64,000 bases of DNA from WS-7 sp036505295 (GTDB taxonomy: Bacteria > Eisenbacteria > RBG-16-71-46 > SZUA-252), in contig DASXTQ010000093.1 in the NCBI GenBank assembly GCA_036505295.1, forward strand, positions 16,646-80,645, in the 5' to 3' direction. The notes under the pieces are model-generated. The model ran no database searches, was not told the origin of the DNA, and saw only the letters and a program-made list of their open reading frames with translations. The stretch's first letter is position 1; each line of letters starts with the position of its first letter. Positions 32,785 to 39,807 of the stretch are shown here, piece by piece. The position numbers and the translations under genes were made by a program.

Positions 32785-33174
32785 TCACTGGGTCACGTAG
32801 CTGCTCAACTGAGCCGTCTGGGCGCCGTGCGAATCAATCCAGGTCGACGTGACTTCGATCTTCTTGCACCCGGCCATCGGCACCGAATCGGTCACCGTCC
32901 ATGTCCGCGTGAACACGGATGTCGTGTCGGTAAAGGTGCCCGCCGTCAGGGCCGCGAACGGCGTCCCCTTGAGATCTTCCAGCTTCACCTGCGCGGCCAT
33001 GAGGCCGGAGGTGAGCACGCGGCTCTGGGTGATACCCCGCGTCCCCGCCGGGATCATGGCGGCAACCGCCATGATCCCGATCGCGAGGAACGTCAAGGCA
33101 AACAGGATTTCGATCAGGCTGAATCCAAGGGTCCGCTCACGATGACGCGTCTCCACGATTGCGTTCGATTCCAT
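32785..33174 (-). CDS. pilV: PilV-type minor pilin
   Basis: A 129-residue prepilin. The leader ends at RTLG, followed by FSLIEILFALTFLAIGIMAVAAM with Glu5, which is the PilV/type IV N-methylation pattern, then AARVLTSGLMAAQ-like helix and a small globular domain (TFTDTTSVFTRTWTVTDS). GspI/PilV family members have this length. The ATG at 33172-33174 has GGGAGCGG in front; an ATG at 33187-33189 overlapping the fimT stop is a possible alternative. It lies between fimT and pilW and should help prime pilus assembly at the tip. Confidence 0.87.
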   Translation of the reverse strand: MESNAIVETRHRERTLGFSLIEILFALTFLAIGIMAVAAMIPAGTRGITQSRVLTSGLMAAQVKLEDLKGTPFAALTAGTFTDTTSVFTRTWTVTDSVPMAGCKKIEVTSTWIDSHGAQTAQLSSYVTQ

Positions 33175-33185
33175 CACCGCTCCCG

Positions 33186-33689
33186 TCATTGAATCGTCAC
33201 CATCCCCGTCGGGCGGATGACCGAGAGGCTCCGTGAATACCCGTCGGAGTTCGTATAGATCAGCGTGAACGACTGGCTCGCGCTGCCGTCCGGATTGAAC
33301 ATCGTCCAGAACGATCCCATCGGGTTCGTGGCCGACTGCGTCACGGTAATCCAGGCCGGCTTCGTCTGCGGCAACCCGAATTTCTCGCCCCAGACGAAGA
33401 TGAAGTCGTTGTTGTCGTCGTCCCACCATCCGAAGTCCCTCGCGAACCAGTCGTACCAGATGCGATACGTGTTGTTCTCGGTTATGGCGCGCTGCCTCGC
33501 CACACGCAGCATGGACGCGGTGACCTGCACCTGGTTGTTCAGATCCAAGCTCCGCATGAATTTGTTGAAACCGGGGAGCGCGACTGCCGTCATGATCCCG
33601 AAGATCACGAGAACGACCATCAGCTCTACCAGCGTGAAGCCGGCGTCGTGACGGCGTCCTATCCCCGTCTTCGCGCGGAAGCCGGACAT
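33186..33689 (-). CDS. fimT: FimT/GspH-type minor pilin
   Basis: A 167-residue prepilin with leader ending at HDAG, then FTLVELMVVLVIFGIMTAVALPGF with Glu5, and a GspH/FimT domain (LNNQVQVTASMLRVARQRAITENNTYRIWYD-type helix, beta-rich end). FimT proteins bind DNA in some natural transformation systems. The start at MSGFRAKTG has AGGAGGT eight bases upstream; an ATG at 33719 would fall at the predicted transcription start and is unlikely. First gene of the minor-pilin operon fimT-pilV-pilW-pilX-pilX, 46 bases downstream of a sigma-54 element. Confidence 0.88.
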   Translation of the reverse strand: MSGFRAKTGIGRRHDAGFTLVELMVVLVIFGIMTAVALPGFNKFMRSLDLNNQVQVTASMLRVARQRAITENNTYRIWYDWFARDFGWWDDDNNDFIFVWGEKFGLPQTKPAWITVTQSATNPMGSFWTMFNPDGSASQSFTLIYTNSDGYSRSLSVIRPTGMVTIQ

Positions 33690-33734
33690 GGCAAGTACCT
33701 CCTGACCCGATAGACCCATTCGTATGGCCTAGAA

Positions 33735-33750
33735 CGCAAGGGACATGCCA
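33735..33750 (-). promoter_or_regulatory. Sigma-54 promoter of the minor-pilin operon
   Basis: Minus-strand TGGCATGTCCCTTGCG fits the -24/-12 consensus with correct spacing. The expected start is near 33724. It lies in the gap 33690-33886 between pilD and fimT, where no gene was seen. Confidence 0.85.
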
Positions 33751-33886
33751 GGACTCAAGTCGCGCTCCGGTCCCGCGCTACGCCGGCTCAAGCGCTTCCG
33801 AGCGTGGCATTCATCAGCCGCATGGCTCGTTTCAGCCAGGTCTGAGGAGGAGTGGGGTGCGGACTTCTTTGCAGATTGCACCACCG

Positions 33887-34660
33887 TCAGGGCAGGAACG
33901 ATCGATAGAGCCGGAAGAGCGAATCCCCATAGAGGCAGAGCGCGATCGCGGCCGGCGCCAGGAATGTTCCGAAGGGAATCGCGGTGCGCCGTGAGCCCTT
34001 GCCGAGCGCGATGAGCAGGATCCCGAAAACCGAGCCCGCGAGCGAGGCGAGGAAGATCGCACCGAAGACGCCGCCGACTCCCAGGAAGGCGCCCATCATC
34101 GCGGCGAGCTTGACGTCGCCCCCTCCCATCCCCGGCACGCTCGTCGCGCGTTCGTAGAGGGTGCCCACGAGCCACAGGCTCACCCCCCCGCAGAGCGCGC
34201 CCAAGAGAGCCGCCGCCAGCCCCGGCGGCGCGAAAAGGCTCGCGGCCAGACCCAGGCCCACGCCCGGGATCGTGACGACGTCGGGAATCGTTCGCGTATC
34301 GAGATCGATCCACGCGATCGCGAGAAGCGCAAGGAGGAACGCGGCCTGAGGCACCAGCAGCAGGGGATCCCCCACCCGCCGGACGAGCAACCAGAGCAGG
34401 AGGCCCGAGAGAAGCTCGACGACCGGGTAACGCCACGAGATCTTCCGCCTGCAATGACGGCATCGGCCGCGAAGGATCACAAACGAGAGGATCGGCACGT
34501 TGTCCCAGGGGCGGATCCGCTTCTTGCATCGGGGGCAGCGCGACGGAGGGGTCACGATGGACTCCCCGCGGGGCAGCCTCGCGATCACGACGTTGAGGAA
34601 ACTCCCGAGGACGAGCCCGAGCGCGAACGCGGATGCCTGGATGAAGAGCTCGGGGTTCAT
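33887..34660 (-). CDS. pilD: Prepilin leader peptidase/N-methyltransferase
   Basis: Aspartic protease of the inner membrane that cuts and N-methylates prepilins, 257 residues. The N-terminal zinc-binding methylase region has two CxxC pairs (RCPRCKKRIRPWDNVPILSFV, GRCRHCRRKISWRYPVVE). The catalytic aspartates are in AWIDLDTRTIPD and GMGGGDVKLAAMMGAFLG (GxGD-type). About seven hydrophobic segments are present. It processes all seven prepilin-like genes of this window. The ATG overlaps the stop of the upstream TPR gene (ATGA). Confidence 0.96.
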   Translation of the reverse strand: MNPELFIQASAFALGLVLGSFLNVVIARLPRGESIVTPPSRCPRCKKRIRPWDNVPILSFVILRGRCRHCRRKISWRYPVVELLSGLLLWLLVRRVGDPLLLVPQAAFLLALLAIAWIDLDTRTIPDVVTIPGVGLGLAASLFAPPGLAAALLGALCGGVSLWLVGTLYERATSVPGMGGGDVKLAAMMGAFLGVGGVFGAIFLASLAGSVFGILLIALGKGSRRTAIPFGTFLAPAAIALCLYGDSLFRLYRSFLP

Positions 34661-35322
34661 CAGATCGCCCCCAATCGCCGGAGCTCGCGTTGGGCGACCT
34701 CCTGCATGTATTTGTTCCCGGTCGCCAGCACGTGTTTCCACAGGAGGATTGCCATTCCCGTGTTCCCCGCACGCTGATTGGCAAACGCCGCGAAGCGCTC
34801 GACGTACTCCTCGTGGCCGGGCATACGGCTGGCCAGCGTGAAGTAGCGTGCCGCCGAAGCGGCATCGTGCCGGCAGACGTAGTGGAGAAATCCGATCTCG
34901 AACGCGATCCTCCAGTCCGAGGGGTTGGCGCGCATGCCGCGCTCCAGGAGCTCCAGCCCGCGCTCGGGCCGATTCATTTCCTGCGCGAGCACGAACGCTC
35001 CGAAGACGTACGGCTGGACGAATCGCGGATCCAGCTCCGTGACGATATCCATCACGTGCCCGATCATCTCGAACTTCTGGTCCGAGAGCCGGTGCTCGCC
35101 GTAATACTGAATGCCGCGCAGCCACGCGACATCCGCCGCGGCGGTCTCATACCCGAGCGTCGCCTGGCGCACCATGAACCCCGAGGGATAGTAGAGAAGC
35201 TCCTCCTCCCGGACTTTCTCAAGACGGGGCCGCGCGGCCTGGTGCACGAACGCCGCCGACGTCACAAGGAGCAACGCCAGCGCGAACCCCACGAGAAAGC
35301 CTCGATCGAGCCTGGCGATCAA
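34660..35322 (-). CDS. TPR-type membrane-anchored protein in the pil cluster
   Basis: A 220-residue protein with an N-terminal membrane anchor or signal (about residues 8-26) and a tetratricopeptide-like helical domain (LDPRFVQPYVFGAFVLAQ, PERGLELLERGMRANPSDWRIAFEIGFLHY, AARYFTLASRMPGHEEYVERFAAFA). It starts at a TTG that overlaps the permease stop (TTGA). The position between pilH-pilI and pilD corresponds to the accessory gene of the Myxococcus pilG-H-I set, but I cannot show homology by eye. It is probably a periplasmic accessory of the ABC transporter. Confidence 0.78.
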   Translation of the reverse strand: MIARLDRGFLVGFALALLLVTSAAFVHQAARPRLEKVREEELLYYPSGFMVRQATLGYETAAADVAWLRGIQYYGEHRLSDQKFEMIGHVMDIVTELDPRFVQPYVFGAFVLAQEMNRPERGLELLERGMRANPSDWRIAFEIGFLHYVCRHDAASAARYFTLASRMPGHEEYVERFAAFANQRAGNTGMAILLWKHVLATGNKYMQEVAQRELRRLGAI

Positions 35323-36086
35323 CGGAACTCCCGGCGCCGGAAGATGGTCCCGGCCAAGATCACGATCCCGCCCGCATAGAGCGCTCCGTACGCGAATGCA
35401 AACCCGAGCCGTTCCGGCTCCACGGCGATACCGTGCGCCACGAGCCCCCGAGCGTTGAAGACGCCCAGGTGCGGAAGCGTCCAGTACGCGGCCTCCGCGA
35501 GCGCCTGGACGCCCACGGGAGCGCCTTGCGACGCGAAGAAGCGCAGGTCCTCGGCGAAATGCCCCGAGACCACGGCCGCGACCGCGAAGAAGGCCGTCAG
35601 AGCAGGCGTCGTGAACGAGGAGAACAAGACCACGATCGCGGTCACGATCGAGAGCTCCATCACGCTGAGCCCGACGGCGCCGAAGACGGGCCACGGTGTG
35701 GCGCCGTACGCGACGGTCACGACCGCGGCCAGAATGCCGGCCATGGAGATGAGGAGCATTGATGTCGTGAACCAGAGCCCCAGGAACTTCCCAACCAGAA
35801 ACTCTTCCCGGCGGATCGGCTTGGCGAGAATGGCATAGACGGTCCGGCGCTCGAGCTCCTTGTGGAGGAGGCTCGACCCGAGGAAAACCGTGAGGAGCGT
35901 CGCCAGGATGCTGGATCCCGCGAGCCCGAAATCGATCACGACCTTGCGCCCCTCCCCCAGCGCGAGCGGGGAGAGCGCCTGGGAGGCGACCACGAGCGCC
36001 AGGCCGAAGAGCGCCAGGATAAGGACGACCCGCTCACGCACGACCTCGCGAAGGGTGTTCCGCGCGATGGCAATGACGCGGCTCAT
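35319..36086 (-). CDS. ABC-2-type permease, PilI-like
   Basis: A 255-residue inner-membrane protein with about six hydrophobic segments (residues 22-42, 55-75, 105-130, 140-165, 170-185, 225-245). The segment LLHKELERRTVYAILAKPIRREEFLVGKFLG is typical of ABC-2 permeases of the NosY/GldF type. It is coupled by ATGA overlaps to the ATPase upstream and the TPR gene downstream. In Myxococcus the pilG, pilH and pilI genes at this place are required for piliation; the substrate is unknown. Confidence 0.85.
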   Translation of the reverse strand: MSRVIAIARNTLREVVRERVVLILALFGLALVVASQALSPLALGEGRKVVIDFGLAGSSILATLLTVFLGSSLLHKELERRTVYAILAKPIRREEFLVGKFLGLWFTTSMLLISMAGILAAVVTVAYGATPWPVFGAVGLSVMELSIVTAIVVLFSSFTTPALTAFFAVAAVVSGHFAEDLRFFASQGAPVGVQALAEAAYWTLPHLGVFNARGLVAHGIAVEPERLGFAFAYGALYAGGIVILAGTIFRRREFR

Positions 36087-37132
36087 GAGCGCCCCATGCC
36101 TTCCCGTCCCGAGGCAGTCCCAACACCGTCGGCCTCGAGCACGCGCATGAAGTATTCTTCGAGGCTCTGCCGACGCGGCTCGACGGATCGGATGAAGACC
36201 CGCTCCTCGGTCAGGGCGCGAAGGATCCCCTGTAACGCTCCGGCGTCCGAGACCCTCACGACCCAGCGCGAACCGACGCAATCGACCCGGTGCCCGGCCT
36301 CGCGCAGAAGCGACATCTGGTCGGGCAGCGCGTCCATTGTGATTTCCCACTCGAGCACGTCCGATTCGAGAATCGCCTTCACCGATCCCATCTCGAGGAC
36401 GCGGCCCCGATGGAGTATCGCGACGCGGTCGCAGAGCGGTTCTGTTTCCGCGAGCACGTGCGAGGTCATGAGAATGGTTGCGCCGCGGGCCCGCTCCTCC
36501 CTCAAGATGTGTTTCACGTCGGCTCGGCCGATCGGATCGAGCCCCGACATCGGCTCGTCCAGGACGAGGACCGCCGGCTCGTTGAGGAGGGCCTGGCAGA
36601 GTCCGAGGCGCTGGGTCATCCCCTTCGAGAACTTGCGGAGCGCCTTTCGGCCGTGCAGGCGAAGGCCCAGCCGCTCCAGGAGCGCGTCGGCGCGCCGACG
36701 GACCGTCCGAGGATCGATGCCGAAGAGCGCGCCCACGAGGCCCAGGTATTCCTGCGCGGTGAGGTGGTCGTAGAAGCAGGGGTTCTCCGGAAGGTATCCC
36801 AGACGCCTCCGTGCGGTGGGATCCTGGGGGTCGCGTCCTTCGAGCCGAATCGTCCCGCGGGTGGGCCGGGTCAGTCCGAGGATCATCTTGATGGTCGAGG
36901 TCTTTCCCGCGCCGTTCGGCCCCAGAAGCCCGAAGATCTCACCCGGCTCGAGGCTGAGCGAGACACCGTCGACGGCGGTGAACGGCTTCAAGGTCATCGG
37001 GTCGCGGTAGACCTTGGAGACGCCGTCCAATAGGATCGTCGGAAGCGGTGCCACTTCCCGCAAAGGGCTTCGGGCGGCCGCCTCGGCCGCCCAACCGGGC
37101 CTGCCGCGCGAGTCGTCCCGGTCTCGGCTCAT
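36083..37132 (-). CDS. ABC transporter ATPase, PilH-like
   Basis: A 349-residue ABC-2-type ATPase. Walker A is GLLGPNGAGKTSTIKMILG, the Q-loop region YLPENPCFYDHLT, signature FSKGMTQRLGLCQALL, Walker B VLVLDEPMSGLD and H-loop MTSHVL. A C-terminal extension (about residues 255-335) has a DrrA/CcmA-like domain. It is the first gene of the pilH-pilI-TPR-pilD operon. A sigma-54 element lies 51 bases upstream of the ATG. The role in pilus export or assembly is inferred from the position. Confidence 0.9.
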   Translation of the reverse strand: MSRDRDDSRGRPGWAAEAAARSPLREVAPLPTILLDGVSKVYRDPMTLKPFTAVDGVSLSLEPGEIFGLLGPNGAGKTSTIKMILGLTRPTRGTIRLEGRDPQDPTARRRLGYLPENPCFYDHLTAQEYLGLVGALFGIDPRTVRRRADALLERLGLRLHGRKALRKFSKGMTQRLGLCQALLNEPAVLVLDEPMSGLDPIGRADVKHILREERARGATILMTSHVLAETEPLCDRVAILHRGRVLEMGSVKAILESDVLEWEITMDALPDQMSLLREAGHRVDCVGSRWVVRVSDAGALQGILRALTEERVFIRSVEPRRQSLEEYFMRVLEADGVGTASGREGMGRS

Positions 37133-37182
37133 GATCTCGAAATCCCCCCAGAGTTCTCGAACCTCATTCCACGCCCGCGAAC

Positions 37183-37198
37183 CGCAAGTGCCATGCCA
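37183..37198 (-). promoter_or_regulatory. Sigma-54 promoter of the pilH-pilI-TPR-pilD operon
   Basis: Minus-strand TGGCATGGCACTTGCG fits the -24/-12 consensus with correct 10-base spacing between GG and GC. The expected start is near 37171, about 40 bases before the ATG. Confidence 0.83.
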
Positions 37199-37249
37199 CT
37201 CGCTGGAGATGGGGCCGCGGGCGGCCCGGTGCGGCTATCCTTCATAAAA

Positions 37250-37288
37250 TGAAAAGGCGGCAGTCGCGTTGGAACGCGATCTGCCGCC
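37250..37288 (-). terminator. Rho-independent terminator after the pilin genes
   Basis: On the minus strand GGCGGCAG-A-TCGCG pairs with CGCGA-CTGCCGCC around the loop TTCCAA and is followed by TTTTCATTTT. It lies 18 bases after the stop codon of the second pilin gene. It is the strongest terminator in the window. Confidence 0.92.
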
Positions 37289-37305
37289 CGGTACTTGATC
37301 GGCGA

Positions 37306-37716
37306 TTAGCCGTTGGTCAACGAGAGCGGCAGGATCGCACTCTTGCCGAAGCCCGTGATCGTGTAGCCGGTCGTCGTCGCGTTCGTCGCGAAACGACCGA
37401 GGGTCGCCGCGGCGCCAGCCCACGTCTCGGGGGCCTCGTTCGCGACACCTGTGAACGGATTTCTCGGCCAGTTACCGCTCGGCAGATTCGCCTGCACGAG
37501 CGCGGCGTTCGCCGCCACCGGGTAGGTACCCGTGTTCTTGACCGCGTAGTCTTCCACCGCCAGCTGGAAGCTGTGCATGTTCGCCTTCACGCTGGCTTCG
37601 CGTGCGCGGTCCTGCATGGCGATGAAGTTGGGAATCGCGATCGCTGCAAGAATCCCGATGATCACGACGACAATCATCAGCTCGATCAGCGTGAAACCTT
37701 TTTGATTGCGAAACAT
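37306..37716 (-). CDS. pilA: Type IV major pilin, second copy
   Basis: A 136-residue type IVa prepilin. The leader MFRNQKG is cut before FTLIELMIVVVIIGILAAIAIPNF, with Glu5. The globular part has no cysteine pair, so it lacks the disulfide D-loop of Pseudomonas and Neisseria pilins. The C-terminal half is rich in Thr and Ser (RFATNATTTGYTITGFGKS). It is nearly identical to the preceding copy, from which it is separated by 20 bases, and ends in front of a strong terminator. The frame is open upstream across the neighbour, but the leader and TTCCTCC-complement ribosome binding site fix the start. Confidence 0.95.
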   Translation of the reverse strand: MFRNQKGFTLIELMIVVVIIGILAAIAIPNFIAMQDRAREASVKANMHSFQLAVEDYAVKNTGTYPVAANAALVQANLPSGNWPRNPFTGVANEAPETWAGAAATLGRFATNATTTGYTITGFGKSAILPLSLTNG

Positions 37717-37736
37717 AGTTCCTCCGATGTCCTTGA

Positions 37737-38147
37737 TTAGCCGTTGGTCAACGAGAGCGGCAGGATCGCACTCTTGCCGAAGCCGGTGATCGTGTAGCCG
37801 GTCGTCGTCGAGTTCGTCGCGAAACGACCGAGGGTCGCCGCGGCGCCAGCCCACGTCTCGGGGGCCTCATTCAGAACGCCCGAAAACGGGTTTTTCGGCC
37901 AGTTACCGCCCGGGAAATTGCCCTGCACCTGAGCGGCATCCGCCGCCACCGGGTACGTCCCGCTGCTTTTCACCGCGAAGTCCTCGATCGCCAGCTGGAA
38001 GCTATGCATGTTCGCCTTCACGCTGGCTTCGCGTGCGCGGTCCTGCATGGCGATGAAGTTGGGAATCGCGATCGCCGCAAGAATCCCGATGATCACGACG
38101 ACGATCATCAGCTCGATGAGGGTGAAGCCCTTCGAGTTCCTCTCCAT
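37737..38147 (-). CDS. pilA: Type IV major pilin, first copy
   Basis: A 136-residue prepilin with leader MERNSKG, then FTLIELMIVVVIIGILAAIAIPNF. The first 50 mature residues and last 45 residues are almost the same as in the second copy; differences cluster at residues 60-95 (for example SSGTYPVAADAAQVQGNFPGG against NTGTYPVAANAALVQANLPSG). The ATG has GGGAGGTG at a good distance. A sigma-54 element lies 76 bases upstream and pilR ends in the same gap, as in the classical pilS-pilR-pilA arrangement. This copy is promoter-proximal and probably the main subunit. Confidence 0.95.
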   Translation of the reverse strand: MERNSKGFTLIELMIVVVIIGILAAIAIPNFIAMQDRAREASVKANMHSFQLAIEDFAVKSSGTYPVAADAAQVQGNFPGGNWPKNPFSGVLNEAPETWAGAAATLGRFATNSTTTGYTITGFGKSAILPLSLTNG

Positions 38148-38222
38148 GATGCTGCACCTCCCTTCAGGTCCCGCCATCCCTGACGTGATCAGCGTCCGTC
38201 CAACCTTACCGGACGAGATCAC

Positions 38223-38238
38223 AGCAACGGACATGCCA
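38223..38238 (-). promoter_or_regulatory. Sigma-54 promoter of the pilin genes
   Basis: Minus-strand TGGCATGTCCGTTGCT differs from TGGCACG-N4-TTGCW at one position only. The expected start is near 38211, about 64 bases before the ATG. A TGCA-TAT-TGCA dyad at 38357-38367 lies about 120 bases upstream, a typical distance for an activator site. Confidence 0.9.
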
Positions 38239-38402
38239 CAGCGCAGCCCGCTCCCTTATGGGGAGCTATCGCTTGCACTTCCGCGCGCGGCATGGACGGG
38301 GCCGGACTCCGGAGATGCGCGTTCCGCGCAGGATGCACGCGGGTCGCCGTCCATTCTGCATATTGCATGATTCAACGTCACGGCGATCAATTTGCGACCG
38401 CC

Positions 38403-39782
38403 TCACTCCGACAACATGCCCACGCTTTCCTTGAGCAACCCGTACGAGATGAGCTTTCGGTAGAGCGTCGATGGATTGATTCCGAGGATTTCCGAGGCCC
38501 GTTTCTTCTGACCGCCGGTGTGGTGGAGCACCTTGAGGATGTACTCCCGCTCCAATTCCTCGAGCGTGAGATTGGGGTTGTCGATGACCAGGCTGCCCCG
38601 GCCCTTGCCGCCCTGGACGACGCGCTCGGGGAGATCCTCGGGCGTTATGACGCCGTCGTCGGTCAGGATGACGGCACGTTCGATCACGTTTTCGAGCTCC
38701 CGCACGTTCCCGGGCCAGTCGTAGACCATCAAGCAATCCCGCGCCTCCTTCGAGATCGCCTTCATCTCCTTTGGACCGGCGAGCTTCTTCAGGAAGTGAT
38801 CCACCATTTCCTCGATGTCTTCCTTGCGCTCGCGCAGGGCCGGAAGGCGGATCTGGATGACGTTCAGACGATAGAAGAGATCGGCGCGGAAGCGTCCCTC
38901 CGCGACCGCCCGCTCCAGGTCGGCATTGGTCGCCGCGATCAAGCGGACGTCGATCTTCCGCGGTTTCGTGCCGCCGACCGGGATGATTTCCCGCTCCTGT
39001 AATGCCCGGAGGAGCTTGACCTGCGTCGCGGGCAGGGTCTCGCCCACTTCGTCCAGGAAGAACGAGCCGCCTCCTGCGACCGCGAGGAGCCCCTCCTGGT
39101 CGCGCACCGCGCCCGTGAAGGACCCCTTCACGTGTCCGAACAAGTTGCTCTCGAGGAGGTCCTTGGGGAGGGCGCCGCAATTGATGGACACGAACGGTCC
39201 GTCGGCGCGCCGGCTCATATAATGGATGCGCTTCGCGATGAGCTCCTTGCCGGTTCCGCTGTCCCCCACGATGAGAATGGTCGAATCCGAATCGGCGACC
39301 TTTTCGACCAGCTTCAGGACCTTCTGGATCTGCTCGCTGTGCCCGATGATCTCCTTGGTGTCGTCGGTGCGCTTCAACTGCCGCTTCAAATAGACGTTTT
39401 CCGACTGGACCCGGCGCATGGCGATCGCGTTCTTGATCACCAGGCGGATCTCGTCATTCTTCGCGCTCTTCTCGAGATACTGGTAGGCTCCGCGGTTGAG
39501 CGCCTCGATGGCGGATTTCTGCGACGCGAACGCGGTCCGGATCACAACCGGGATGCTCGGATCCAGCTTCTTGATACCGGACAGCACGCCCAGCCCGTCG
39601 ATTTCACCCGGCATCTTGATGTCCGTCACGACGACGTCGAAGTTCTCTTCCTCCGCCTTCTGGAGGGCGTCGCGTCCCGAGGTGGCCACGTGCACTTCGT
39701 ATCCTTCCTTGGAGAGAAGGATCGAAAGAAACTGGACCATGCTCTCTTCGTCATCGACCACCAGAATTTTTTCGCCGCTCAC
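38403..39782 (-). CDS. pilR: Sigma-54-dependent response regulator PilR
   Basis: NtrC-type activator of 459 residues. The receiver domain has the acidic pocket VVDDEE, phospho-acceptor Asp54 in VVTDIKMPG, and the conserved Thr/Lys positions. The AAA+ domain has Walker A VGDSGTGKELIAKRIH, the sigma-54 contact loop GSFTGA (instead of GAFTGA), Walker B FFLDEVGE and the arginine region FRADLFYRLNV. A Fis-type helix-turn-helix ends the chain (GGQKKRASEILGINPSTLYRKL). The GTG at 39780-39782 is preferred over a TTG at 39803 because GAGGTAG precedes it. It should activate the sigma-54 promoters of the pil region. Confidence 0.95.
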   Translation of the reverse strand: MSGEKILVVDDEESMVQFLSILLSKEGYEVHVATSGRDALQKAEEENFDVVVTDIKMPGEIDGLGVLSGIKKLDPSIPVVIRTAFASQKSAIEALNRGAYQYLEKSAKNDEIRLVIKNAIAMRRVQSENVYLKRQLKRTDDTKEIIGHSEQIQKVLKLVEKVADSDSTILIVGDSGTGKELIAKRIHYMSRRADGPFVSINCGALPKDLLESNLFGHVKGSFTGAVRDQEGLLAVAGGGSFFLDEVGETLPATQVKLLRALQEREIIPVGGTKPRKIDVRLIAATNADLERAVAEGRFRADLFYRLNVIQIRLPALRERKEDIEEMVDHFLKKLAGPKEMKAISKEARDCLMVYDWPGNVRELENVIERAVILTDDGVITPEDLPERVVQGGKGRGSLVIDNPNLTLEELEREYILKVLHHTGGQKKRASEILGINPSTLYRKLISYGLLKESVGMLSE

Positions 39783-39807
39783 CTGATCTACCTCGCTCGA
39801 CAAGGGG

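Larger units (their letters stand above)
37306..38147. repeat. Tandem duplication of the pilin gene
   Basis: Two 411-base coding copies (37306-37716 and 37737-38147) stand head to tail at a 431-base offset. The 3' 130 bases and the 5' 130 bases are close to identical at the DNA level, including silent positions, while the middle differs. Confidence 0.95.

Noticed and set aside
37717..37854. An N-terminally extended second pilin reading back into the first copy
   Set aside because: The extension is the other-frame translation of the upstream pilin end. The ATG at 37714-37716 with a ribosome binding site and a normal leader peptide is clearly the start.
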